Shown one piece after another: positions 17,808 through 26,977 of a stretch of DNA of 64,000 nt. The translations under genes and the position numbers were made by a program. The stretch is from Roseibium sp. Sym1. GTDB taxonomy: Bacteria > Pseudomonadota > Alphaproteobacteria > Rhizobiales > Stappiaceae. The stretch is from NCBI RefSeq assembly GCF_027359675.1, contig NZ_CP114789.1, positions 1 to 64,000 on the forward strand. The letters are read 5' to 3'. The notes below the pieces were generated by a model. The model worked only from the letters and a program-made list of their open reading frames with translations. It did not search any database and had not been told where the DNA came from. Position 1 is the first letter of the stretch; the number at the start of each line of letters is the position of its first letter.

Positions 17808-19736
17808 TCAGTTCTTCGCCTGGCTTGAGTTGCCAAACCGGGACGCGCCGACTTTCTCGGTCATGTCGTTCCGTCGGAAGAACATGGCCCGGCCGCAACG
17901 CAGTGGTTCGTTGCCGCTGGTGAAGATGATCTGTTCGTCGGATCGCATTTGCAGAACTTCATGCGGCTGGATGAGAGGACGCTGAGAGAGCTGGCGGGAC
18001 CGGTTACGGGTGACATGACCACCGCGCGAGGAGCGGCTGACCTGTTCCACCTCGATTGTCGTCATGCCGCAGCGGTCGGAAATGTACCGGGCCGTGTCCG
18101 GATCGTTGATCGCGGAGAAGGAGACCCAGGACGCGGATTCGAACCACTTGGACGTGGCATCTTTCCCGCCGAAGGCTTCCCGCATCTGTCCGAGAGACTG
18201 AAATAGCATCAAGAGCGAGATGCAGTATTTGCGACCGGCATCACGGGCCGTCTCGATGATGCGCATGTAGCCGAGGCGCGCAGCCTCATCCAGCATGAAG
18301 AGCACCCGGCCGTTGACGTTGCCGTCCCGGTTATAGACAGCCTTCAAGAACGCACCGATGATCACACGGGCCATGCCGGGATGATTTTCCAGAGTGGACA
18401 GATCGATGTTGAGAAAGATCGTCGTCCGACCGTTGGTAATCGTATCCGTTCCAAACGTGTTGCCGGATACCAGCGCCGCATAGTTGTCATAGGAAAGCCA
18501 GTGCGTTTCCTTGGCCGCGGTCGCATAGACGCCCGAGAAGGTCTGAGGCGTCATGTTGATGAACGGACCGACAAGCTCTTTCACGAACTCGGTCGGAGCC
18601 GTGTCGTGGATGTCGGCCAGGAACTCTTTCAGGTTCTCCTCCGGTTTCGTCAGAATGCTCCGCACGGCGCGCAGCGACCGACTTCCCGTGGCGTTCTCTT
18701 GATCGGAAAAGACCACATGCGCGATTACGCTGGTAATGAGCTGTTCCGCATTGGTGCGGAAGAAGTCATCGGCGCCGGATGCAAGCCGCGGCTTTTCCGA
18801 CATGAGCCAGGCCGCGACCGTCGCAATGTCCTCTTCGATTGACGAGCCGAACTGTCCGACCCAATCGAGGACATTGAAACCGACGTCAGATTCCTTTGGA
18901 TCGAGACAGATAACCTTCTGTCCCATCGCGCTGCGGCTCTCAGATACCATCGGCGCTATCTCTGTCGATGGATCGAGGACGACCATCGAACCAGGATATT
19001 TAAGGCAGGTCGGAATGACTACCGATGTCGTCTTGTAGCCGCCCGATCCGGCAAAGACGATGCCGTGGGTTGATCCAAACCCCTGATCGAATGCAACGAG
19101 GGGAGCCTTGCCGCCTTTGCCCCAGGTCTCCTTATGGCGCGGATCGAAATTGACCTCCGTCACGCTATCCTTATCGACCCGGTAGCGCTCACCCAGGACA
19201 ATTCCGCCTTGCTCCGGAAAGATCCTTGCAGCCATCGCGTTGTCCATCCAGTCGCTTTCGCCATGGATGGCCCGTCGGCCGGAAACGCGTTTCGGCCGAT
19301 TGACGCCGAACGCCGTGTTTCCTTTCAGGCCGACCTTCAATCCGAACAGGCCGACGAAGAGCGCGCCGGTTGCACCACTGAGCGAATAGAGATCGGCATA
19401 TTGCAGGATTGTCCCAGGCTGCACCTGAGACGAAAATGAATTCAGCCGCAGCACCTCATGGAGCGCCGCGATGGTGAACACCATCAGGCCGCCGATGAGT
19501 ACGCCCACGCCAGCCCAGCTAACGTCGAGGCTGCCGCGCGCTGAAAAGAGAACAATGAGACCGAGGCCGGCAGCGACGAGGGAGGGGAGGGTGAGCCCGA
19601 TCCTGCCGAGCATCATGTAGGCTTTTTGATTTGTGGCGAGCGCGGCCATCTTCGTCTCAATCCCGCTCAAGCCCCACACCGCCGCCAGCATGAGGGCTAT
19701 CGGGATCAGCATCAACATTGCCCTTTTGACTGTCAT
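17808..19736 (-). CDS. traG: TraG, VirD4-type conjugative coupling protein
   Basis: A 642-aa coupling ATPase that brings the relaxase-DNA complex to the secretion channel. The N-terminus has several membrane helices (AMLMLIPIALMLAAVWGL; LTLPSLVAAGLGLIVLFSA; VGVLIGGLMVFTIAAL). The nucleotide-binding domain has Walker A GIVFAGSGGYKTTSVVIPT, the strand MVVLDPSTEI, and Walker B GRVLFMLDEAARLGYM. The ATG at 19736 gives a normal TraG start; a longer frame reaches 19808. Its start overlaps traD. It would also carry BID-domain proteins, namely TraA and the Fic toxin. Confidence 0.97.
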   Translation of the reverse strand: MTVKRAMLMLIPIALMLAAVWGLSGIETKMAALATNQKAYMMLGRIGLTLPSLVAAGLGLIVLFSARGSLDVSWAGVGVLIGGLMVFTIAALHEVLRLNSFSSQVQPGTILQYADLYSLSGATGALFVGLFGLKVGLKGNTAFGVNRPKRVSGRRAIHGESDWMDNAMAARIFPEQGGIVLGERYRVDKDSVTEVNFDPRHKETWGKGGKAPLVAFDQGFGSTHGIVFAGSGGYKTTSVVIPTCLKYPGSMVVLDPSTEIAPMVSESRSAMGQKVICLDPKESDVGFNVLDWVGQFGSSIEEDIATVAAWLMSEKPRLASGADDFFRTNAEQLITSVIAHVVFSDQENATGSRSLRAVRSILTKPEENLKEFLADIHDTAPTEFVKELVGPFINMTPQTFSGVYATAAKETHWLSYDNYAALVSGNTFGTDTITNGRTTIFLNIDLSTLENHPGMARVIIGAFLKAVYNRDGNVNGRVLFMLDEAARLGYMRIIETARDAGRKYCISLLMLFQSLGQMREAFGGKDATSKWFESASWVSFSAINDPDTARYISDRCGMTTIEVEQVSRSSRGGHVTRNRSRQLSQRPLIQPHEVLQMRSDEQIIFTSGNEPLRCGRAMFFRRNDMTEKVGASRFGNSSQAKN

Positions 19737-20025
19737 CCTTGAACGCCGCCTTTCCGATCGCGCGCCATCTGTCGCGCTGATTTGTATCGCCAAGCTGTTT
19801 CGCGGCATCGGTGAGGATGCCGAGAAGGATGGCCTTGTCGGTTTCGCGAAGTCCGGCTTTGACGATGAGGCCGCCGAGCTGGATCTTCTCTCTTGCGTCT
19901 TTCTTGCGGTCCATGAACCGAGCCCGCTTTATCCGATTTTCGAGAGTTCGGAATTGCCCCTCAATTTTGCGGAGCCGGAGTGTGAGCTTGTGGAGTGGCC
20001 GGGTTTTGAAATCGGGCAGCAACAT
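19657..20025 (-). CDS. traD: TraD, conjugal transfer protein
   Basis: A small Ti-type TraD with the diagnostic KKDAREKIQLGGLIVKAGLRE followed by AILLGILTDAAKQL. The first ATG (20025) gives 122 aa and overlaps traC; an internal Met at 19914 (MDRKKDAREKI) gives a length closer to the usual short TraD and may be the true start. The C-terminus overlaps the traG start. TraD acts with TraC and TraG at the transfer origin, but its exact role is not established. Confidence 0.85.
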   Translation of the reverse strand: MLLPDFKTRPLHKLTLRLRKIEGQFRTLENRIKRARFMDRKKDAREKIQLGGLIVKAGLRETDKAILLGILTDAAKQLGDTNQRDRWRAIGKAAFKDDSQKGNVDADPDSPHAGGGVGLERD

Positions 20026-20212
20026 CTTTCAGAGCTTTGGAGAGCTCTGCCTCGTCAATGTCGAGATCGGCCAGGCCGCTCTCCATGACGAGCTTGGCAA
20101 CGCGCTCGGACTGCTTCTTGAGCACTTCCTTTTTGCGCTGCTGCAGTTTCGCAATCTGTGCTTCGATGTCGTCGATCTGTTCGGAGGCGGTTTTGGCAGT
20201 GCGTGGAGCCAT
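19961..20212 (-). CDS. traC: TraC, conjugal transfer protein
   Basis: An 83-aa coiled-coil protein (SEQIDDIEAQIAKLQQRKKE, then KLVMESGLADLDIDEAELSK), as in Ti-plasmid TraC, an accessory oriT/relaxosome protein. The ATG at 20212 starts MAPRTAKTASEQI; upstream in-frame codons are not protein-like. First gene of the traCDG operon, transcribed away from the oriT/traA side. Confidence 0.88.
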   Translation of the reverse strand: MAPRTAKTASEQIDDIEAQIAKLQQRKKEVLKKQSERVAKLVMESGLADLDIDEAELSKALKDVAARFQNPATPQAHTPAPQN

Positions 20213-20523
20213 GAAATAATCCTCTTCAAGTGAATGGTTGCCGGTGCGGCATGGTTCGCTCTTAACGGGTCGGGGACTCCGTGTCGAGACGGGTTGCAGC
20301 GGGAGCCGTTCGTTCAACCCATGCGGAGTCCGCTCAGGTAAAAAGAGATGGGCCTATCGGTTTCGAAATGCGGGTTTTGAGGATCTGGTTTTCCAGCCCG
20401 AAGGGCCGCAGTCCGGTTTTGAGGAAAACCGGACGGAGCGGGCGGAGGCTTGAACGCGCTCCCCATCAAGCGCCGAAGAGAAAGCCGTAGCCTGTGGTAA
20501 ACCAGATCCGGGCGGGAGGTCGG
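20213..20523. other. traC upstream region with a strong hairpin
   Basis: No gene supported. A perfect 10-bp stem GTCCGGTTTT-GAGG-AAAACCGGAC lies at 20411-20434. It could be the end of the HNH gene transcript, a traC leader structure, or a protein-binding site. The traCDG promoter should be within this stretch. Confidence 0.4.
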
Positions 20524-21576
20524 TTAGACAGTCAACCAATCCGGAAGAGGCAACGATTTTTGAAATTCGCTCTCTTTGGAAAAGCGCCAGTTGACGCCGA
20601 GCAGACCGGTGATGCGATCCGATATGAGATCCTGGAGACGGCCGTCATCAAGCATATTGACTTTCGCCTTTCTGACTACAAGTTCCCAATTGCGAACCAG
20701 CCTTAGATCAAGATCCCAAGTGATCGCAGATCGCCGTTGCCAGATCTTTTGAACGATACGGGAATAGGCGGCAGTCTGTTCGCCCGTCCAGCGGTTTGCC
20801 CAGGCAATGCGCTCCCACACTTCGTCAGACTGGCCGTGCGCATCAGCGCGACACGGATGAAACATCCGGTGACAAGCCTTGCATAAGGAAAGCAACGCTA
20901 CGAGAGTTTGAACGCCGCGCGTATCCGATACAGCGTCGCGGCGTTTCGGAGTGTGATACTCCCACAGCTCATGACACTCGATTGATTGGGGCTTGTCACC
21001 GCAGACCTGACAACAGCCGCCGCTTCGCGCGGTAGCCTCAAGCCGCAACGCGTTCCAGCTCCCTTGCGTAAGGATGTTTGCGAGGGATGCGCCGAAGGAG
21101 GTTTCGGGGATCATGTCAATCATGAGTGGCTGGATTTCGCTTTTGGCGAAGAGCGGCAAGAAGAGATCCAGCTCGGCAGGGATCTTATCGACCTTCCTCA
21201 GATCGATGAGAGCGCTTTCATTCTCTACCTGCGCTCCCGCCTCCTGGGCGTCGGCTTGTTCCGTCGTCCGGATGGGCAGATTGATTTCCAGTGTTTCCGC
21301 TCCCCACGTGCCGGGAAAGAGCGCAATCGATCCATTCGGCAAAGGACGTTTGGTGAAATAGTGAAGCGGGAAGCTGTCAGGCAAATCGTCGTGGCTGACC
21401 TTAAAGCCCATCGCATTCTGAAGCCTGACCCTCTCCAGTGAAAAAGAGCGTGTTTCGGTCTTCAGTGTCGAGGCCGCCTTTGGGTTGGCTTCGACTTTTG
21501 GAGCTTGTCGTTCAGAGGTGGGGGCGGGTGGAGTGACCTGTGTTTGCGCTTTTCTGCGAATGAGCCAGCCAAACAT
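20524..21576 (-). CDS. HNH-like zinc-binding protein next to oriT
   Basis: A 350-aa protein. The C-terminal half has an HNH-nuclease-like zinc pattern: CCQVCGDKPQSIECHELWEY followed by LLSLCKACHRMFHP, giving two C-x-x-C knuckles and the HE/H residues of an HNH active site. The N-terminal half is unassigned. The ATG at 21576 (MFGWLIRRKAQTQV) is preferred; the longer frame to 21705 would run into the candidate oriT. It lies between traC and traA, where Ti plasmids usually have only oriT, so a role in transfer or in the entry of incoming DNA is possible. Whether it cuts DNA is unknown. Confidence 0.6.
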   Translation of the reverse strand: MFGWLIRRKAQTQVTPPAPTSERQAPKVEANPKAASTLKTETRSFSLERVRLQNAMGFKVSHDDLPDSFPLHYFTKRPLPNGSIALFPGTWGAETLEINLPIRTTEQADAQEAGAQVENESALIDLRKVDKIPAELDLFLPLFAKSEIQPLMIDMIPETSFGASLANILTQGSWNALRLEATARSGGCCQVCGDKPQSIECHELWEYHTPKRRDAVSDTRGVQTLVALLSLCKACHRMFHPCRADAHGQSDEVWERIAWANRWTGEQTAAYSRIVQKIWQRRSAITWDLDLRLVRNWELVVRKAKVNMLDDGRLQDLISDRITGLLGVNWRFSKESEFQKSLPLPDWLTV

Positions 21577-21694
21577 GTTTGGAAATGCCTTTTTCAGAAA
21601 ATGAGCTTCGCGACTTGAAACCGAAGAGATGGGCTTGCGCCCAGCCGCCGCATGGCGGCTGCTCATTAAGAGGACTGCTTTCAAGCAGAACTTA

Positions 21695-21779
21695 CCAATG
21701 CGCACTTATAGGATTGTGGATACAATCCCGGTATGCTAAGCGTCAAGTGTCTTCGCAACTCTGTCGCGAAGTTTGACGC
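21695..21779. other. candidate origin of transfer (oriT)
   Basis: On the minus strand a perfect 7-bp inverted repeat GGATTGT-ATCC-ACAATCC (21711-21728) is followed directly by TATAAGTGCGCATTGG (21710-21695). RSF1010-type MOBQ origins have the same order: an inverted repeat, then TAAGTGCG with the nick after that G. A second nested palindrome (GCGTCAA..CTTCGC / GCGAAG..TTGACGC) lies at 21740-21779. The site is about 100-190 bases upstream of the MOBQ relaxase traA. Confidence 0.7.
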
Positions 21780-21882
21780 CAGGCCCTTGAAATGAATTTC
21801 AGAGGCTTGGCTGTTCGCTTCGCTCGCTTCAACCCGCCACCGTTCGCCCCCATCATCGCCGCCCGCAGGTTCAGCGCCCTCC

Positions 21883-24800
21883 ATGGCCATCTATCATTTC
21901 CATGTTCAGGTGATCTCCCGGAGCGAAGGCCGGTCGAGTGTCGCGGCGGCGGCATACCGGCATCGTACCCAGATGACGGTATCGAACGATCTGGACCACA
22001 AGAAATTCAACTACGCCCATAAGGACGGCGATCTGGTTCATGAGGAACTGGCGCTGCCGGATCAGACGCCACAGTGGTTCCGGACACTGATCGACGGGCG
22101 GAGTGTCGCCGGCGCGAGCGAGGCTCTTTGGAATGCGGTCGAGGCGCATGAGACCCGCGCCAATGCGCAGCTTGCCCGCGAGATCGTGTTCGCGCTGCCG
22201 TCGGAATTGAGCCGCGAAGAGAACGTTGCCCTCGTCCAAGGCTATGTCCGCGAAGCCTTCACATCGAGAGGCATGATTGCGGATTGGGTCTATCACGACA
22301 AAGAAAACAATCCGCATGTCCATGTCATGCTGACGATGGCTCCTTTGACGGAGGCGGGGTTCGGGTCGAAGTGGGAAACGCTTCTCGATGCGAAAGGAGA
22401 ACCGGTTCGGGCGGGAGGTCAGAAGAACGGCAAGATCCAGTACAAGGCATGGGCTGGCGACAAGGAAACGCTGAAACAGTGGCGGGAGCTTTGGGCCACG
22501 CATGCAAACAAGAGTTTGGAGCAAGCCGGCCAGGAAACGCGGATCGATCACCGCAGCTATGAGGCTCAGGGGATCGAGCTTCGCCCGACATCCAAGATCG
22601 GAGTTCAGGCTCGCAACATTGCCAAAGAAGCCAAAGCCCAAGGACGTGAAGCCGATCTGGAACGAGCGGTCTGGCATGCGGAAAGTTGCCTGGAGAACGT
22701 TCGGCGTATCAAACGCCGCCCGGAAATTGTCATTGATGCGATCACACGCGAGAAGAGCGTTTTCGATGAGCGGGACATTGCAAAATACCTTCATCGCTAT
22801 GTGGACGATCCGGGTAAGTTCCAGGACCTGCTGGCGCGCGTTCTGAATTCCCCGGATGTCGTGAAGCTCGCCGTCGAAGCGGTTGATCCGGAAACCTGCG
22901 AAATGGAACCGGCGAAGCTCACCAGCCGGGAGATGATGCGGCTCGAATCGGAGATGGCGCGGCGGGCCGATCACCTTGTTTCCGCTTCCTCCCATGGCGT
23001 CGATGAGCGGTCTCGCGCCGCGGTCCTTTCCAAGATCCAGCAGCTTTCCGATGAACAGCGTGTTGCGATTGAGCGCATCACGGCCGATGAGCGAATGGCG
23101 TCCGTTGTCGGCCGGGCAGGGGCGGGCAAGACCACGATGATGAAAGCCGCCCGTCAGGTCTGGGAGTCGAACGGCTATCATGTCGCCGGCGCCGCCCTGG
23201 CGGGCAAGGCGGCCGAGGGGCTGGAGAAGGAAGCTGGAATCGCATCGCGCACCCTGGCGTCCTGGCAATTGTCGTGGGCGCGGGGTGAGGGGCTTCCGGA
23301 TAGAAAGACCGTGTTTGTGATTGATGAGGCGGGCATGGTCGATAGTCGGCAGATGTGCGTCTTTGTCGAGACGATCGCGAAGGCCGGAGCCAAGCTCATT
23401 CTGATCGGGGACGCGGAGCAGCTGCAGCCGATCGAAGCCGGTGCCGCGTTTCGGTCCCTGACGGGCCGAACGGGCTACGCGGAACTTGGCACGATCTACC
23501 GTCAGCGCGAACAGTGGATGCGCGATGCGTCCATGGATCTTGCACGGGGCGATGTCGCCAAAGCGATCAACGCGTATCGCGCCAACGGTCACGTTGTCAG
23601 CATGCCGCTCAAGGATCAGGTCATCAAAGGCATGATCGATGACTGGTCGGCCGACTACGATCCCTCGAAGTCGATGCTGATGCTTGCCCATCTTCGAGCT
23701 GATGTTTTTGAGCTCAACAAGTTGGCACGCGCCACGCTCATTGAACGCGGTCTGATTGAGGAAGGGCACAAGTTCCGTACCGAGGACGGCGAACGGTTCT
23801 TTGCTGCTGGCGATCAGATCGTGTTCCTGAAGAACGACCGAGACCTAAACGTCAAGAACGGCATGATCGGCCGCGTGGTCGAAGCGGGTGAGGGGCGCAT
23901 TGTTGCAGAGATCGGGGCTGTTGGTGGTAGTGGGGGATCGGATCAAACCCGGCGCGTCGAGGTCAACCAGAAGACCTATCGCAATGTCGATCACGGCTAT
24001 GCGACGACGATCCACAAATCTCAAGGCGCGACCGTCGACAAGGTCAAGGTTCTGGCAACGCTTTCGCTGGACCGGCATCTGACCTATGTCGCGATGACCA
24101 GGCACCGGGAAGACGTGAAGCTCTATCACGGAGCGTTGTCGTTTGCGAAGAATGGCGGCCTGGTCGAGGTTCTTTCCAAGAAAGGTGCCAAGGATACGAC
24201 GCTCGATTATGCGGGCTCGGAACTCTATGCCCAGGCGCTCAGCTACGCGGGCAGTCGGGGTCTCTACGGACTTCGGGTTGCGAAGGCCATGGTGCAGAAC
24301 CAGCGCCGTTGGTTTGGCGAGCAAAGGGCGAAGCTCTTGGCGCTCGGCGAGCGGCTTGCCGTGCTCGGCGCAAAGCTTGGCATTGGTTCACGCGGTCTTG
24401 CCACAAACGCACTTACCGTCCAAACAGAGCCACGCGAACAGGCGGCCCCGCTGCAGCCCTGGATCAAAGGCGTTGAGGAATGGGCACTATCCGTCACTGA
24501 GACTGTGGAGGCCAAATTGCAGTCCGATGCAACGTTGACAGCCCATTGGGTTGAAATCCAGAACCGCGCCCGTCTCGTCTATGAGCAGCCGGACGAGGCC
24601 GTAAAGTCGATGCGGATCGATGACATCGTGAAATCGAGTGGCGCTGAGCAGGTGTCCGCCCGCGATAAGCTCGCTGAAGAATTGGCGAATGCGCCCGAAC
24701 AGTTCGGATCGCTACGCGGCAAGACGGGAATGCTTGCGGGCAAGTCCGCTCGCGAAGCTCGCGAGCAGGCGTTGAACAACGTTCCGCAGCTCAGCGACGA

Positions 24801-25260
24801 TGTGAAAAACTACATCCGTCTCAGGGCCGAGATCGGAGACTTGCGCACGGTGGAGTTGGAACGGGAGCGGGATCTGTCGCGCGTCGATGTGCCGGCGCTG
24901 TCGCCGGCGGCCGATGGCGTCTTGTCGCGGATCCGCGATGCCATCGACCGCAACGACCTGAATGCGGGCCTGTCCTTCCTTCTGGCGGACAAGATGGTCG
25001 AGGCCGAGCTCGGTGAAGTCGCCGCGAAGCTGGACCAGAGGTTCGGCGAGAGAACGTTCATGGCCGGTCTCAAACCGGAGGGGCCTGCCTTTGAAAAGGC
25101 CGCCGCCCGGGTTGCCGATGAAGATCGGAGCAAGCTTGCGGATGCATGGCCGAAGTTCAACGCGCTGCAGAAAGTCGATGCAAAGAAGCGTTCCCAGGAG
25201 AAAGCTCAAGCGCAGGTGTTGAAAAAGGAACAGGTCAAAGATCAGGGCATGACCCGGTGA
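21883..25260 (+). CDS. traA: TraA, Ti-type MOBQ relaxase-helicase with C-terminal BID-like domain
   Basis: A 1125-aa bifunctional transfer protein. Residues 1-240 are the MobA/MobL relaxase: RSEGRSSVAAAAYRHRTQM with the candidate nicking Tyr25, and the metal triad NPHVHVMLTM at about 143-152. From about residue 380 there is a RecD/TraI-like helicase with Walker A VVGRAGAGKTTMMKA, Walker B FVIDEAGMVDSRQ and motif VI YATTIHKSQGATV. Near residue 938 the C-terminus has PEQFGSLRGKTG, the BID-type block also found in the Fic toxin, presumably the T4SS translocation signal. It starts 100 bases after the oriT candidate and leads the traAFBH operon. Confidence 0.97.
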   Translation: MAIYHFHVQVISRSEGRSSVAAAAYRHRTQMTVSNDLDHKKFNYAHKDGDLVHEELALPDQTPQWFRTLIDGRSVAGASEALWNAVEAHETRANAQLAREIVFALPSELSREENVALVQGYVREAFTSRGMIADWVYHDKENNPHVHVMLTMAPLTEAGFGSKWETLLDAKGEPVRAGGQKNGKIQYKAWAGDKETLKQWRELWATHANKSLEQAGQETRIDHRSYEAQGIELRPTSKIGVQARNIAKEAKAQGREADLERAVWHAESCLENVRRIKRRPEIVIDAITREKSVFDERDIAKYLHRYVDDPGKFQDLLARVLNSPDVVKLAVEAVDPETCEMEPAKLTSREMMRLESEMARRADHLVSASSHGVDERSRAAVLSKIQQLSDEQRVAIERITADERMASVVGRAGAGKTTMMKAARQVWESNGYHVAGAALAGKAAEGLEKEAGIASRTLASWQLSWARGEGLPDRKTVFVIDEAGMVDSRQMCVFVETIAKAGAKLILIGDAEQLQPIEAGAAFRSLTGRTGYAELGTIYRQREQWMRDASMDLARGDVAKAINAYRANGHVVSMPLKDQVIKGMIDDWSADYDPSKSMLMLAHLRADVFELNKLARATLIERGLIEEGHKFRTEDGERFFAAGDQIVFLKNDRDLNVKNGMIGRVVEAGEGRIVAEIGAVGGSGGSDQTRRVEVNQKTYRNVDHGYATTIHKSQGATVDKVKVLATLSLDRHLTYVAMTRHREDVKLYHGALSFAKNGGLVEVLSKKGAKDTTLDYAGSELYAQALSYAGSRGLYGLRVAKAMVQNQRRWFGEQRAKLLALGERLAVLGAKLGIGSRGLATNALTVQTEPREQAAPLQPWIKGVEEWALSVTETVEAKLQSDATLTAHWVEIQNRARLVYEQPDEAVKSMRIDDIVKSSGAEQVSARDKLAEELANAPEQFGSLRGKTGMLAGKSAREAREQALNNVPQLSDDVKNYIRLRAEIGDLRTVELERERDLSRVDVPALSPAADGVLSRIRDAIDRNDLNAGLSFLLADKMVEAELGEVAAKLDQRFGERTFMAGLKPEGPAFEKAAARVADEDRSKLADAWPKFNALQKVDAKKRSQEKAQAQVLKKEQVKDQGMTR

Positions 25261-25814
25261 TAGAGAAGGCGCGGCGACGGGGCAAGCGGAAAGCCTTGGC
25301 AATCCTGTCGCTGGCCGGATTAGCGATTGGCGGCATTGCCGCCGCCGGTTTTCTCGGCGGCTACCGGATCAACACCACACCGAGTTTCCCACTCGGACTT
25401 TGGCGGATCGAGGAACTGTCCAGGGAAGCTCGCCGGGGGGACACCTTGTTCATCTGTCCGCCGGCGAATTCGCCGGCGATCGAACTGGCGCGCGATCGGC
25501 TCTATCTTCCTGCAGGTTTGTGCAACGGCGGCATGGCACCGCTCATCAAAACCGTTGTGGCCTTGCCGGGACAGACCGTCACCATCGAGGGCAATCAGGT
25601 TGCCGTCGATGGCGAGCTCCTGGCGCATTCTTCCATCCAGGCGAAGGACGAGCAGGGGCGTCCATTGACCGCCTATGCCGGGGGTATCGTTCCGGCGGGC
25701 GATATCTTTGTTCATTCCGATTACGTGGCTTCTTATGATTCAAGATATTTTGGCCCCATCCCGGCGAGCGGCATTCTCGGCCTGGCGCGAGAAGTGCTCA
25801 CCTTCCAGCCCTAA
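25257..25814 (+). CDS. traF: TraF, S26-type signal peptidase for pilin maturation
   Basis: A 185-aa protein with an N-terminal membrane helix (ALAILSLAGLAIGGIAAAGF) and the S26 peptidase boxes: INTTPSFPLGLW (catalytic Ser in the S-x-P-x-G-type box), LIKTVVALPGQTV (catalytic Lys), and YDSRYFGPIP. In Ti/RP4-like systems TraF processes and cyclises the TrbC pilin. The start is GTG at 25257, overlapping the traA stop (GTGA), so the genes are translationally coupled. Confidence 0.95.
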   Translation: MIEKARRRGKRKALAILSLAGLAIGGIAAAGFLGGYRINTTPSFPLGLWRIEELSREARRGDTLFICPPANSPAIELARDRLYLPAGLCNGGMAPLIKTVVALPGQTVTIEGNQVAVDGELLAHSSIQAKDEQGRPLTAYAGGIVPAGDIFVHSDYVASYDSRYFGPIPASGILGLAREVLTFQP

Positions 25815-26973
25815 ATTCGCGCGGGGTCTGCTTTGCGTCCTGGGAGGCATTGCGACCGGCACAATCGGCTGGTCCGGCAACGTGCTTCTGCTGCCGGCCG
25901 GAATGCTGTTTCCGGCTTTCTGGGCCTATTCTCCGTCCCGATCCGTGGCGGCGCTGGTGGCAGCGGCGCACTTCCTCGGAGCCTCACGAGGCTTGCCGCA
26001 GGGCGCGTCCATATTCTTCGGATCCCAATATGCTATCGGAATCGGCCTTTGGTTCGCAGCGTCTCTCGTCTTTGTCGCCGTCTATTCCGCGCTGTGGTCG
26101 GGCCGATCCGGTTGGCCGCGAATGCTGCGGTATCTAATCGCAAGCGTTCTGATGAGCTTGCCACCCTTCGGAATCATGGGTTGGGCCAGCCCGATCACTG
26201 CGGCCGGCGTGCTCTTTCCGGGATGGAGCTGGTTCGGACTGGCAGCGACCGCGATCCTGTTGCTCATGATGACCACAAGCCTTTGGAGGATCGCGGTCCC
26301 GATTGTCGCCGGATGTGCTGCTTGGTCCGCCGCATTCTGGACGGACCCGAACGTAATTGAGGGTTGGACCGGCATCAACACCACTTTCCGCTATGAAGGG
26401 GCTGGACAGCACGCCGGTTATGAGCAGCAGCAGGAAACAATCGCCATGGTTCGCAAGGCGGCCGGGCAGGGGGCTAAGGTAGCGGTCCTGCCCGAGAGCG
26501 CTTTAGGACTATGGACTCCGACGACGGAACGGCTCTGGACAGATGCTTTGTCGGATCTGTCAGTGACCGTGATCGGGGGCGCCGCGGCCATTCAAAAGAG
26601 CGGCTATGACACGGTGATGGTGGAGATCGCGAAGTCGGACACGCGGATCCTCTATCGCGAACGCATGCCGGTCCCGGTTTCCATGTGGCAGCCTTGGCGC
26701 CGGCTCACAGGAGACGGCGGCGGAGCCAACGCCTACATATTCTACAATCCAGTTATGCCTGTCGCGGGCTATCGCGCAGCGCCGTTGATCTGCTACGAGC
26801 AGTTGATTATCTGGCCTGTCCTGCAATCCATGGCTTTGAACGCCGATATCATCGTGGCGATCGCCAACGGCTGGTGGACCGGCGGAAGCAACATTACCGC
26901 TATTCAGCGTGCCAGCGTCACAGCCTGGGCAAAGCTGTTCGATGTTCCGCTGGTGATCGCATTCAACGAGTGA
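25735..26973 (+). CDS. traB: TraB, conjugal transfer protein with nitrilase-like domain
   Basis: A 412-aa protein with about five N-terminal membrane helices (for example LLCVLGGIATGTIGWSGNV, IGLWFAASLVFVAVYSALW) and a C-terminal carbon-nitrogen hydrolase fold related to apolipoprotein N-acyltransferase (VAVLPESALGLW with the candidate Glu; APLICYEQLIIW with the candidate Cys). Ti-plasmid TraB has this layout and increases transfer frequency; its substrate is unknown. The ATG at 25735 overlaps the end of traF by 80 bases. Confidence 0.93.
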   Translation: MIQDILAPSRRAAFSAWREKCSPSSPKFARGLLCVLGGIATGTIGWSGNVLLLPAGMLFPAFWAYSPSRSVAALVAAAHFLGASRGLPQGASIFFGSQYAIGIGLWFAASLVFVAVYSALWSGRSGWPRMLRYLIASVLMSLPPFGIMGWASPITAAGVLFPGWSWFGLAATAILLLMMTTSLWRIAVPIVAGCAAWSAAFWTDPNVIEGWTGINTTFRYEGAGQHAGYEQQQETIAMVRKAAGQGAKVAVLPESALGLWTPTTERLWTDALSDLSVTVIGGAAAIQKSGYDTVMVEIAKSDTRILYRERMPVPVSMWQPWRRLTGDGGGANAYIFYNPVMPVAGYRAAPLICYEQLIIWPVLQSMALNADIIVAIANGWWTGGSNITAIQRASVTAWAKLFDVPLVIAFNE

Positions 26974-26977
26974 AGCC

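Noticed and set aside
21871..23769. Minus-strand open frame of 632 codons opposite traA
   Set aside because: Antisense shadow of the relaxase-helicase, which has all expected motifs.
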